From contig CAZGLL010000002.1 of NCBI GenBank assembly GCA_964526225.1, forward strand, positions 27,292-91,291: a stretch of 64,000 nt of DNA, read 5' to 3'. Position 1 is the first letter of the stretch; each line of letters begins with the position of its first letter. Made by a program: the position numbers and the translations under genes. Of the stretch, positions 44,614 to 53,223 are shown piece by piece. Under the pieces are notes generated by a model. It was given only the letters and a program-made list of their open reading frames with translations, was not told where the DNA came from and made no database searches. Source of the stretch: DRYM01 sp964526225 (lineage in GTDB: Archaea > Thermoproteota > Thermoprotei_A > EX4484-217-1).

Positions 44614-45003
44614 CTGAAGCTTAGCGTATATTTTTTCGACGACTTAAAACGATGCTATGGTGTAGTTCAGTTTAGCGGAAAAGAGATTGGTGAGTTAAGA
44701 AGGAAAATTAGCGAATTAGATATTAGCGAAGCTAGAAAGCATTTTGAGGAAGCATTAAATGAAAAGGTGAGAAGCATTAGTTTAGCCCATGGAAAGCTTC
44801 TTTATGAAAACCAATTTCTTGAAATGGTTTATTTAAGGCTCGAAACAGACGATAACGACGAATACTTTTTTGAAATATATGATGAATCCGCCTATGCATC
44901 TTCAAATACTGATGCAATAACTCTTTACGGTAAGATCATAAGCATTGCAAAACATTTCCTAGGTGAAGTAGAACTTCCAAAAACAAGACTCATAGGTTTC
45001 TAG
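44614..45003 (+). CDS. Small protein of unknown family with an apparent CTG start
   Basis: The frame is open from 44611, and its translation looks coding well before the first conventional start (GTG 44767): F-F-D-D-L-K-R-C-Y-G-V, then F-S-G-K-E-I-G-E-L-R-R-K-I. No ATG, GTG or TTG occurs in that stretch. CTG at 44614 is preceded by GGTG 7 bases upstream, so I place the start there (129 residues). A conservative reading begins at 44767 (78 residues). No family is recognised. A zinc-ribbon gene follows after 20 bases. Confidence 0.5.
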   Translation: MKLSVYFFDDLKRCYGVVQFSGKEIGELRRKISELDISEARKHFEEALNEKVRSISLAHGKLLYENQFLEMVYLRLETDDNDEYFFEIYDESAYASSNTDAITLYGKIISIAKHFLGEVELPKTRLIGF

Positions 45004-45023
45004 TAAAAGAAGAGGGGTAGGCA

Positions 45024-45233
45024 ATGAAAATTAGGTGTCCATACTGCGGTTTTGAAGGAGAACCTAAAGACTACTTCTTGCTTTACGAAGCAGTAGTTAA
45101 TGTAGCGCTGTTTAAGCCTATAGAAGAGGGTAGGGAAAGACCACCACTACTAATATGTCCAAAATGCGGTAAAGCATTTCCTTCAGAAGACTTCTATGGA
45201 AAAATCAAGGAGAAAATTAGGAGGAAGCAATAG
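45024..45233 (+). CDS. Small zinc-ribbon protein
   Basis: 69 residues with two Cys pairs, C-P-Y-C-G at 5-9 and C-P-K-C-G about 40 residues later. Together they form one zinc ribbon. The rest is charged. It could bind RNA or protein. It probably shares a transcript with the gene before it and ends 17 bases inside the convergent YhfC-like gene. Confidence 0.7.
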   Translation: MKIRCPYCGFEGEPKDYFLLYEAVVNVALFKPIEEGRERPPLLICPKCGKAFPSEDFYGKIKEKIRRKQ

Positions 45234-45885
45234 TTTTCTGCGAAAAAACGATTAAAGCTATTGAAGTAGGTATTAAAGCTAAAGCCAAAAACCCCTCTAT
45301 TAACCATGGATTCTTAGTTATCTGTAGAAGAAAGGTAGCATATAAATTCGCTAAAGCATGTAAGCTTATTGGAATAACAATAAGCTTTAACCCCTTAATA
45401 ATAACGTAAGCTGCAATGAAAGTTAGGGCGACATGGAATAATGTTGCAATATTTCTCTCTAAAGCTCCTGGAACAAGCTTAACCCAGTCAATATTGAGAG
45501 CAAATCCAATATATGCTGCTTGAAAAACATATATTATTATGGCCTCCGTTAAACCCCAGCCTAAACCAAACGATACTAAAGCGTTAATGTCTAAGTTTCT
45601 CCTACCTCTAAAAACATGTTTAAGTAGTAAATATCTTGTAGGTTCTTCGAAAACACCCGCTAAAATAGATGATGCTACAGTAACTATAACGTAGTTTCCT
45701 TGAAAACCTCTTGAAAAAAGAGCTAATACAGGCATTCTAGCAATTAAAGCTATAAACCATCCACCACCACCCATTATTGCTGTAAGAAGAAGTTTAGTTT
45801 TCACTTTAGATATGAAAACTAAGATTAACAAGCTAGGGAGTATAGCTAAAGCCAGCGGTATTATCAACAATATGCTTAAACTCAA
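45217..45885 (-). CDS. YhfC-family (CPBP/PrsW-related) membrane protein
   Basis: 222 residues with about seven membrane segments. The intramembrane motifs F-E-E-P-T-R-Y, then L-F-H-V-A-L-T and S-L-H-A-L-A-N, place it in the YhfC family. This family is related to CAAX-type and PrsW glutamic proteases, where these Glu and His residues are the active site. Whether it cleaves anything is unknown. Confidence 0.8.
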   Translation of the reverse strand: MSLSILLIIPLALAILPSLLILVFISKVKTKLLLTAIMGGGGWFIALIARMPVLALFSRGFQGNYVIVTVASSILAGVFEEPTRYLLLKHVFRGRRNLDINALVSFGLGWGLTEAIIIYVFQAAYIGFALNIDWVKLVPGALERNIATLFHVALTFIAAYVIIKGLKLIVIPISLHALANLYATFLLQITKNPWLIEGFLALALIPTSIALIVFSQKTIASS

Positions 45886-45965
45886 CTACTAAAACCTCTA
45901 AAATAGCTTAAGACACAATACTATATTAGCTATTTCAATTTAAACTATAAAGAGGATAGGTTTGA

Positions 45966-46478
45966 ATGGTTGAAAGCAAATACGTTGTTTACGGCTTAGT
46001 TTCAGGCGTAATATCGGGCTTGGCTTCTGGATTAATAGTCTATTTTAGTAGGGAAACCATAATTAAGTTAACATATGATTTAATAGTTTTGGAAGGTGCG
46101 CCTCCCGAAACCATAGAATATGTGAAACCGATAATTAATTACGCTATAATGCTTTCCCCAATACTCTACATTATTCAAATGCTAATAATAGGTGCTATTT
46201 TCGGTTCTTTAGAAGACTATTTAGTTAAAAAGTTTCATTTAAAACCTGTATTTGCGGCTTTAGCTACAGGAGGAGTTTACGTAACATTTCTAATGTTAAT
46301 CCCTATGGCAACATTAGCAATAATTGACTCCAGAATTCTTACGTTAATAGTTGAGCACTTAGGATACCACATTATAGCTTTACCCGTAATTGTTTTCATA
46401 GCAACACTTGTTTTCCTAAGTTCAACAGATGTTCTTGCACCATACATTAGTGAAGAAAGAGTTTTAGAGGAGAAATAG
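45966..46478 (+). CDS. Four-helix membrane protein of unknown family
   Basis: 170 residues with four hydrophobic segments (about 8-28, 60-85, 95-120 and 138-160). A Gly/Ser-rich first helix (S-G-V-I-S-G-L-A-S-G-L) fits close helix packing. No family recognised. Divergent from the YhfC-like gene, single unit. Confidence 0.65.
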   Translation: MVESKYVVYGLVSGVISGLASGLIVYFSRETIIKLTYDLIVLEGAPPETIEYVKPIINYAIMLSPILYIIQMLIIGAIFGSLEDYLVKKFHLKPVFAALATGGVYVTFLMLIPMATLAIIDSRILTLIVEHLGYHIIALPVIVFIATLVFLSSTDVLAPYISEERVLEEK

Positions 46479-46530
46479 TTTAAAGCATATTTCGCTACTG
46501 CAATATATTTACGAAAAACAGGTGTTTGTG

Positions 46531-47142
46531 TTGAATAAAGAGAAAGTTAAGTTAGCTGGAATAGGAAGATTCCAGGTTATGGCGTTGCTTCAAGCAGCAA
46601 GACATTATGTCCTCCATGGGGACCAAGATAAAGCTAAAAGTTTCGGATTAAACAGAGCAATATTTTACGCTTGGGCTAAATATCATGGTCCAAGAAGGAG
46701 GTTTCCAAGCACGATTAAAATAGAGGAAACACTTAGAAAACTGAAAACACGAAGTACGGGAAAAACCAAGTGCCCCGAAGGTTTTATTGAGGTTTTAGGT
46801 GAATGTGTTGAAGTTGATAAGTCAGGGTACTACATGATAGGTGGTGTTGAACAGAAACCGACAGATTTTGATAGGGAAGTTACTTGGAGAATAGCTAAAA
46901 TAATGAACCCTAAGGAGGCATGGAAGAAAGCAGTAGAGTACGTAAAGCAATTTCCAAAAGAAATACTTGAAGATCCCCAGAAATTTTACAAACTAGTTTA
47001 TGAACCGGTAAGAGATGTTTTCATTGCAGAAATACTTGAGGGAAAAACGCCTAAGCCTCCTAGAGAAATTGTTGAAGTGAAGAAGCGATTTGAGGGAAGA
47101 GTTAAACGTAAGGCTAAAACATTACTTGACTTTTTCACCTAA
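46531..47142 (+). CDS. Soluble protein of unknown family, possibly nucleic-acid binding
   Basis: 203 residues from the TTG at 46531. AGGTG at 46519-46523 overlaps the GTG at 46522 and is placed correctly for 46531. It is basic overall, with A-I-F-Y-A-W-A-K-Y-H-G-P-R-R-R near the start and a Lys/Arg-rich C-terminus. The length and the C-P-E-G-F-I-E-V-L-G-E-C loop suggest a defined fold, but I recognise no family. Confidence 0.65.
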   Translation: MNKEKVKLAGIGRFQVMALLQAARHYVLHGDQDKAKSFGLNRAIFYAWAKYHGPRRRFPSTIKIEETLRKLKTRSTGKTKCPEGFIEVLGECVEVDKSGYYMIGGVEQKPTDFDREVTWRIAKIMNPKEAWKKAVEYVKQFPKEILEDPQKFYKLVYEPVRDVFIAEILEGKTPKPPREIVEVKKRFEGRVKRKAKTLLDFFT

Positions 47143-47289
47143 AGCATCAAGCACTATGGAAGCCCATTTGTTATGAAATTTTGATTCTCTAACCTTCCTT
47201 AACCCCTTCTCAATTAATTCCATACCTCTCTTATATCCCTCCTTCTCTTCAAAACAATACCGTAAGCTATATGAAGTATTCCTACACAA
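47122..47289 (-). CDS. Possible 55-residue helical protein downstream of the GDPD gene
   Basis: A TTG frame overlapping the GDPD stop encodes an amphipathic sequence (Y-C-F-E-E-K-E-G-Y-K-R-G-M-E-L-I-E-K-G). It ends inside the 3' end of the convergent gene. The composition looks coding, and an internal ATG is preceded directly by GAGGT. It may be a small gene or a remnant. Confidence 0.35.
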   Translation of the reverse strand: MCRNTSYSLRYCFEEKEGYKRGMELIEKGLRKVRESKFHNKWASIVLDALGEKVK

Positions 47290-48019
47290 ACCTATCCGGT
47301 TTTCCCAAGCTTACTTTACTTGCTCTAAAATCTAATGCGAGATTTGGATAATCTGTTGCTACAGCATCAACGCCGTTTTCTAAGGTTTTAGCTAATGTTG
47401 AAATGTCATTTACAGTCCAAGCGACTACTTTAAGCCCTAGTTTATGTGCGAAATTAACTGCTTTCTTAGTTGCTAACCTAAAATGTGGTAGAACGATTTT
47501 AGCACCTATCCTTTTAGCTTCAACAATTTTACCTGGAGGTTTAGAGTAAATAAGTCCTAAAGCAACTTTTTCTTTCAGAACTTTTGCTAATGCTTCCTCA
47601 TAGAAACTTATTAGAGCTATCCATTTGGGAAACCCATATTCTCTAAGAACGTCAACTATTCTATCTACGGTTTCAGGCTCCTTAATTTCTACAAGTAACC
47701 CAGCCCTCCCGTTTATGAGCTCTATTGCCTCTTTAAGCGTGGGTACATGCTCACCATTAATCCTTATCTTATATCTTATTTCATCATATGTCATTTCTTT
47801 AGGCTTAGCTTTAACTCCGGCCACTCTCCAGAAGTCTTCATCATGTAGTAGGATGAGTTTACCATCACTTGTAGTTCTAACATCAACTTCTACCGCGTCA
47901 ACACCTAGTTTAAGAGCAGTACCTATTGCTTTTAAGGTGTTTTCGGGAGCTAAACCCTTAGCCCCCCTATGTCCTACAATGGAGAACGGCTTTCTAGATA
48001 ATGCCTCAATAATGTTCAA
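47282..48019 (-). CDS. ugpQ: Glycerophosphodiester phosphodiesterase
   Basis: 245 residues of GDPD TIM barrel. The catalytic H-R-G with P-E-N-T follows the N-terminus (G-H-R-G-A-K-G-L-A-P-E-N-T), and E-V-D-V, H-D-E and E-I-K supply the metal and base residues. It hydrolyses glycerophosphodiesters to glycerol 3-phosphate and an alcohol. In archaea the natural substrate may be a glycerol 1-phosphate headgroup. The membrane gene just upstream is 2 bases away. Confidence 0.92.
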   Translation of the reverse strand: MNIIEALSRKPFSIVGHRGAKGLAPENTLKAIGTALKLGVDAVEVDVRTTSDGKLILLHDEDFWRVAGVKAKPKEMTYDEIRYKIRINGEHVPTLKEAIELINGRAGLLVEIKEPETVDRIVDVLREYGFPKWIALISFYEEALAKVLKEKVALGLIYSKPPGKIVEAKRIGAKIVLPHFRLATKKAVNFAHKLGLKVVAWTVNDISTLAKTLENGVDAVATDYPNLALDFRASKVSLGKPDRFV

Positions 48020-48021
48020 TT

Positions 48022-48675
48022 TTAAGCTCCCTTCTTAAGAATGTAGGTTAGGTAAAGTGTTAGTAAGGGTAATGCAAATATGTCTAAGATAACTACTTTC
48101 GAAACTAAGCCTATTACGAAAATTATTGCTAAGGCGGCTACATCGACGTTTAAAAGGTTTAGTAATTTATTAATAGCCTTACTTGCAGCATTACTTAAAG
48201 ACGCACCCTCCATAATGTATGCTACCGTAATTACAAGTATTGGGTAAAGTACTCCAGTAGCCAAGAATCCTAGGAGATTATGTGCTGAACCCATTAGCCA
48301 CACAAGCGCTGCTACAATTATTGAAGCTAAAACGACTTGCGGATAATACGGTTTCCTAAATGCTTCCATAAGCGTAGCTAAAGGATTTCTAAACACTCCA
48401 TTCCGAATTGACATTGAAATTTCGATTAATGCTATAATTACTCCTGCAAAAACAAAAGCTATGATAAGCGATGTTACTAGTGTAGCTACAATAGCAGTTA
48501 TCCCTAAAGCAAAAACATTATAGAACATTAGCGGTGCTGATGCAAAAACAACGATGAAAACAATAACTCCCAAAACAATCTCAGCTATGAGTAAAGCTAT
48601 TGGGGGGATAATGAGTTTACCTATGTTTTTAATGTAAGTTTCGAAAACCTTACCGAACATGCTTGAATACGCCAT
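48022..48675 (-). CDS. Membrane partner of the phosphodiesterase
   Basis: 217 residues with six hydrophobic segments. Bacterial GDPD enzymes may carry a membrane domain (GPDPase_memb) fused in front of the catalytic barrel. Here a similar-sized membrane protein lies immediately before the soluble enzyme in one transcript, so I infer a split version. The sequence itself shows only the topology, with an amphipathic N-terminus M-F-G-K-V-F-E-T-Y. Confidence 0.65.
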   Translation of the reverse strand: MAYSSMFGKVFETYIKNIGKLIIPPIALLIAEIVLGVIVFIVVFASAPLMFYNVFALGITAIVATLVTSLIIAFVFAGVIIALIEISMSIRNGVFRNPLATLMEAFRKPYYPQVVLASIIVAALVWLMGSAHNLLGFLATGVLYPILVITVAYIMEGASLSNAASKAINKLLNLLNVDVAALAIIFVIGLVSKVVILDIFALPLLTLYLTYILKKGA

Positions 48676-48838
48676 ACATATCTAGCCTCTTAATATTTTG
48701 CTTCACCCTCGCCGTTAGTTAAGGTTTACGTAACCTTTCCAGCTTAATTCAAAATTACTTAGCTCTCTCTACTAGATTTTCAGAACAGTTTAAGAACAAC
48801 TTAACGTTAAATATTTGACTGTAGGAGGTGCAGTTGCT

Positions 48839-49162
48839 CTGATTTTAGCTATACCCACAAGAGATCGTAAAGGACTAGATGATGTTTTAAGCGATGTTTT
48901 CGCTAGATCAAAATTTTTCACATTAGTAAAAGTGAATGGAAAAGCAGAAGTAATCAAGGTCGTTGAAAACCCATATTTCGGGCTAAAGTACGGTGTTGGC
49001 CCTCTTGTTTTAAAAATGCTTAGGGATGAAGGAGTTGAAGCAGTAATTGTTCCCGAAATAGGTGAGGGTTTAAAGCAGCTTGCTGAGGAATTCGGTATAA
49101 AAATATTTCGTAGTAGCGCTGGGGTTAGGGTGGCTAAGGCGTTAGAGTTAGTTACTGCCTAG
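48839..49162 (+). CDS. NifX/NifB-type dinitrogenase iron-molybdenum cofactor family protein, CTG start
   Basis: About 107 residues. The core I-L-A-I-P-T-R-D-R-K-G-L-D-D with A-R-S-K-F-F-T and G-V-G-P-L-V-L-K-M-L is typical of the family, which binds Fe-S or FeMo-co-like clusters in various proteins. A TTG at 48815 would read through its own ribosome-binding site. GGAGGTG at 48824-48830 lies 8 bases before the CTG at 48839, exactly where the family's first strand begins. I therefore assign a CTG start. Confidence 0.75.
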   Translation: MILAIPTRDRKGLDDVLSDVFARSKFFTLVKVNGKAEVIKVVENPYFGLKYGVGPLVLKMLRDEGVEAVIVPEIGEGLKQLAEEFGIKIFRSSAGVRVAKALELVTA

Positions 49163-49941
49163 ACTATTACGAATTCGCAATATGGGTCTCCCTTAGCTAT
49201 ACATTTTGTTTCAACAACCCTAACCCTAGTATCGAAGTGTTTTGAACTGAAACCTGCTAGTATACCTCTTAACCAGTGGCTAAATGGCTTATTCGTATTC
49301 TTTTCCCTACCAAGCCAACATTCAATATTATTCCATACTTTAACCACTATTTCGTCATCGTTTATGCTTACACTTAAATCTTCAGCTATTCCTGAGGCAA
49401 AAAGTATTGCTCTAAGAACATCCCATATATCGCATTTTTTCAAGCACATTTCACGCGATTTATCGTAGAGATATTCACCAACAACGTACCCTTCGTGGAA
49501 TAGAAACACTTCTCCGCTAGTACCATATTTTTCCCTAATCCTGATAAACAATGCCTTAAGTGTTTTCTCATCGAAAATAACTGCTCTTTTGCCAAGAAAT
49601 ACTTGTGGAAAACGGGAGGTGTCTAAAGTTATTCCGGATGAAATAGGCTCTATAATATTAACCGTTATTCCAGGAACTTTTTCTTCTAAAACCCTTTTGA
49701 CTTCAGAAGGCGATATTTTTGATTCGCTGAAGTCAAGAAAGAAAGAGAAAGAGCCTTTACTACCCCTACCTACCGGCTCATACGTTGTCATATGAACTAA
49801 TGTTAAATTGAATTTCGAAAGCGCCTTGAGAACCTCAGCTACAGCATCTATTCCACGGCTTGTTTCTACTAGTAATCCGTAAATGTTTCTTCCGGTAAAC
49901 AAGCTACCGGAGTTGTCAGGTTTCCTTTCCATATTTGGCAT
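49159..49941 (-). CDS. V4R-domain sensor-like protein, paralogue 1
   Basis: 260 residues. An N-terminal half of ACT-like alternating strands and helices is followed by a V4R (4-vinyl reductase) domain. That domain has R-G-I-L-A-G-F and the C-terminal C-I-A-K-G-D-P-Y-C-E-F cysteine pair. V4R domains bind small molecules and often control transcription or tetrapyrrole steps. It is paralogous to the divergent gene at 50040. No DNA-binding domain is visible, so it may act by binding its neighbour. Confidence 0.78.
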   Translation of the reverse strand: MPNMERKPDNSGSLFTGRNIYGLLVETSRGIDAVAEVLKALSKFNLTLVHMTTYEPVGRGSKGSFSFFLDFSESKISPSEVKRVLEEKVPGITVNIIEPISSGITLDTSRFPQVFLGKRAVIFDEKTLKALFIRIREKYGTSGEVFLFHEGYVVGEYLYDKSREMCLKKCDIWDVLRAILFASGIAEDLSVSINDDEIVVKVWNNIECWLGREKNTNKPFSHWLRGILAGFSSKHFDTRVRVVETKCIAKGDPYCEFVIV

Positions 49942-50039
49942 ATTTAAACACCTTACTATACGTTTGGCGTAGGGGTTTAAATATTCTAATTATCCTAAAA
50001 CAATTGGTGAAGTAATGATTTATTTTCTGGTGGAAATAA

Positions 50040-50828
50040 GTGCCTTCTAAACTCTATCCTAAGGACATTCTGGGAACGTTCTTTACAGAGAATCCGTTTG
50101 TCGCTGAAATAGCTTTGGAGTCTAAATTTTCCGATTCAGCTAAGTGCATATCGTTTATTTCCCAAGTTCTCGTAAAATACAATGTTTTTCCTTTAGCTTT
50201 CAATATGACATCTACTGTTGATAAACAATATGCCGTTTTCTTCATAGATTATTCTTCAATTAAGGGTTCATTGGAAGATTTAGTAGGTGAACTTAAAGGA
50301 AACCCTAATGTTTCCAACGCTAAATTTAGGGTTAAGAGAATTAGGGAGAAAATTATCGACATGTTCGCTAGACCGACTTTCGATCAGGGAAAATATGCGG
50401 TATTAGTTTTAACTGCTGACGAATTTAGCTGGGTTTATGAGAAAATAAAGGAAACTTACGGTTCTGGCGGTGAAGCTTTATTTTACCATATAGGTTATAG
50501 CTTTGGTGAAGCTGTTGGTGAAAAATACAAAGGTGAGAAAATAACTGAGGATTTCATTAGAGAAGATTTATTGGCGTTTCAAGCATTTGGATGGGGTATT
50601 CCAGAAATATTGAGGATGGATCTTGAAGAATGCGTAGTAATTCTTAGATTTTATGATTTATTCGAAAGCATACATGTGAAAGGTAAGAAGAACAGGCCAA
50701 ACTGCCACTTTGTTAGAGGGTATCTTGCAGGCCTCTTTAGCAAGTTTTTCAATAAGAAAATGTTCGCCATAGAAACGAAATGTATTGCTAAGGGAGATCC
50801 ACACTGTGAATTCATAGTAAAACCTTAG
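50040..50828 (+). CDS. V4R-domain sensor-like protein, paralogue 2
   Basis: 262 residues with the same two-part design as the divergent gene: an ACT-like first half and a V4R second half. The C-terminus C-I-A-K-G-D-P-H-C-E-F keeps the cysteine pair, and R-G-Y-L-A-G-L matches R-G-I-L-A-G-F of the paralogue. GTG start with GGTGG 7 bases before. The two share a 98-base divergent control region. Confidence 0.78.
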   Translation: MPSKLYPKDILGTFFTENPFVAEIALESKFSDSAKCISFISQVLVKYNVFPLAFNMTSTVDKQYAVFFIDYSSIKGSLEDLVGELKGNPNVSNAKFRVKRIREKIIDMFARPTFDQGKYAVLVLTADEFSWVYEKIKETYGSGGEALFYHIGYSFGEAVGEKYKGEKITEDFIREDLLAFQAFGWGIPEILRMDLEECVVILRFYDLFESIHVKGKKNRPNCHFVRGYLAGLFSKFFNKKMFAIETKCIAKGDPHCEFIVKP

Positions 50829-51096
50829 CAATATTCTAAAAAGCTCCTCCTTCCAACGCCACCGTTTCCCATTTCGGATAAAAGTGATGGGCTTTTTAGC
50901 TAAGCTACAACCATCATAGCTTCAGTTAAAAATAAGAACGTAAGCAATCCTAATTTATTTTTATTTAACACTACAATATACATGGTTATTTACAATGCCG
51001 TATTAAGGTCTATATGCGTTTTATTAACTATTTATTTAGTGTTTGAGTTCTGAAAATAAACGTTATATCTGCCTAGTGATGTAGTGGTTAAAGGAG

Positions 51097-53211
51097 ATGA
51101 GTGCTATGGTCAGTGACCTGTTTAGTCCGAAGAGTTTAGCTGTTATTGGTGCTTCAAGAAACCCTGCTAAAGTAGGGCATACTGTTCTTAGAAATATTGT
51201 TGAAAGCGGGTATAAGGGTAGGGTTTACCCTGTAAACCCTAAGGCTGATGAAATTCTTGGTTTAAAATGTTACAAGTCCGTACTTGACATACCCGATGAT
51301 GTTGATTTAGCTGTAATAACTGTTCCAGCACAAATAGTTTTAGATGTTGCTAAGGAATGTGGTGAAAAAGGCGTTAAATACTTAGTTGTAATATCGGCTG
51401 GTTTCAAGGAAATAGGAGGTGAAGGCGTAGATAGGGAAAAGGAGCTAATCAATATTGGTAGAAAGTATGGTATGAGAATTTTAGGTCCAAACTGCCTCGG
51501 CTTCATAGACACGTTTACACCTTTAAACGCAACATTCGCTGCCGTAATGCCTAAGAAGGGAAGAATTGCGTTTATTTCCCAAAGCGGAGCTCTAATAACA
51601 GCTATCCTGGATTGGTCCATTAGGAGAGGTCTTGGATTTTCCAAAATAGTTAGCTTAGGAAACAAAGCTGACTTAGACGAGATAGATTTCATTCAAGCAA
51701 TAGGTCAGGATAAAAATACTAAGGTAATTCTACTCTACGTTGAATCCATTGAGAAAGGCAGGAGGTTCATAGAGGTAGCTAGGGAAGTATCGAAAGTAAA
51801 GCCAATAGTAGTAATAAAGGGTGGCATAACTGAAGCTGGAGCTAAAGCAGCAATGAGCCATACAGGCGCCATGGCCGGTAGCTTCACATCATACAGAGTT
51901 GCTTTTAAGAAATCAGGTGTTTTAGCTGCTAACACTTTAAGTGAACTATTCGACTACGCTATGGCATTCAGCAACCAGCCAATACCGGCAGGTAATAGAA
52001 TAGCTATAATAACTAATGCTGGAGGACCTGGAATATTAACCACCGATTTAAGCGTAAAGTACGGGTTACGCTTAGCTAGCTTCAACATGGACACCATAAG
52101 TAAGTTAAGATCGAAGCTTCCCCCAGCAGCCGCAATATATAATCCAGTTGATGTTTTAGGTGACGCTAGAGCCAATAGGTATGAGTTTGCAATAGATACT
52201 GTGTTAAGCGATGAAAACGTTGATGGATTAATAGTTATACTGACCCCTCAAGCAATAACAGAACCTGTTGAAACAGCTAAAGCAATAGTTAAAATGCACC
52301 GCAAATACCCTGATAAACCCATTGTTGCAGCATTTATTGGCGGCGACATTGTACAGGAAGCTGCGAACATACTTATCGAACACGGTATTCCATGTTTCGA
52401 CCTACCTGAGAGAGCAGTAGTAGCTATGAGCGGGCTATGTACATATAGAGAATACCTCGAATTCTTTGAGAAAATCATTGAGAAGGAGGTTAAGTTTTAC
52501 GATGTTGATTTTGAAAGAGCTAGGAGAATAATAGATAAGGTAAAGAGTGAAGGTAGAAAGGTACTGCTAGAAGTTGAAGCTAAAGAGCTTGTTAGAGCCT
52601 ACGGAATACCGACCCCAATTACTGTTTTAGTGAAATCGGAGGATGAAGCAGTTGAAGCAGCAAGTAAAATGGGCTACCCTGTTGTGTTGAAAGTTGCTTC
52701 TCCACAAATACTTCATAAAACAGATATTGGAGGTGTTATTTTAAACATAAACTCTGATAATGAAGTTAGGGAGGCTTTTAGAACAATACTAAGTAGGGTT
52801 CGTAGGTATGCTCCTAGAGCAACACTTTACGGTATTACTGTTCAGAAAATGGTTCCAAAAGGTAGAGAGGTTATTGTTGGGGTAACTAAGGATCCAACTT
52901 TCGGACACTTAATAATGTTCGGTTCCGGAGGTATTTACGCGAACATACTTAAAGATGTATCTTTTAGATTAACTCCAATAACGCTAGCTGAAGCTAAAGA
53001 TATGGTTAGAGAAACTAAAGCATACGCTCTACTTAAAGGTGTTAGAGGAGAATCACCTGCTGACATAGCATCTGTAATTAATGTGTTATTAAGATTGAAC
53101 CAGCTAGTTCAAGAAATACCCGAGATAGTGGAAATGGATATTAATCCTCTATTCGTATATGAGGAAGGAGAAGGCTGTATAGCCTTAGATGTTAAGGTAG
53201 TAATTTCTTAA
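51097..53211 (+). CDS. ADP-forming acyl-CoA synthetase (single chain)
   Basis: 704 residues. It is arranged as CoA-binding and ligase domains (alpha) then an ATP-grasp domain (beta), the fused form of the archaeal NDP-forming acetyl-CoA synthetase. The phosphohistidine His255 lies in M-S-H-T-G-A-M-A-G-S. The N-terminus has V-I-G-A-S-R-N-P-A-K-V-G-H and the ATP-grasp part has K-V-A-S-P-Q-I-L-H-K-T-D-I-G-G. It makes ATP from acetyl-CoA or another acyl-CoA, releasing the acid. The ATG follows GGAGATG. The downstream P-loop/DRTGG gene is 12 bases away. Confidence 0.92.
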   Translation: MSAMVSDLFSPKSLAVIGASRNPAKVGHTVLRNIVESGYKGRVYPVNPKADEILGLKCYKSVLDIPDDVDLAVITVPAQIVLDVAKECGEKGVKYLVVISAGFKEIGGEGVDREKELINIGRKYGMRILGPNCLGFIDTFTPLNATFAAVMPKKGRIAFISQSGALITAILDWSIRRGLGFSKIVSLGNKADLDEIDFIQAIGQDKNTKVILLYVESIEKGRRFIEVAREVSKVKPIVVIKGGITEAGAKAAMSHTGAMAGSFTSYRVAFKKSGVLAANTLSELFDYAMAFSNQPIPAGNRIAIITNAGGPGILTTDLSVKYGLRLASFNMDTISKLRSKLPPAAAIYNPVDVLGDARANRYEFAIDTVLSDENVDGLIVILTPQAITEPVETAKAIVKMHRKYPDKPIVAAFIGGDIVQEAANILIEHGIPCFDLPERAVVAMSGLCTYREYLEFFEKIIEKEVKFYDVDFERARRIIDKVKSEGRKVLLEVEAKELVRAYGIPTPITVLVKSEDEAVEAASKMGYPVVLKVASPQILHKTDIGGVILNINSDNEVREAFRTILSRVRRYAPRATLYGITVQKMVPKGREVIVGVTKDPTFGHLIMFGSGGIYANILKDVSFRLTPITLAEAKDMVRETKAYALLKGVRGESPADIASVINVLLRLNQLVQEIPEIVEMDINPLFVYEEGEGCIALDVKVVIS

Positions 53212-53223
53212 GGTGAAAGGTAA

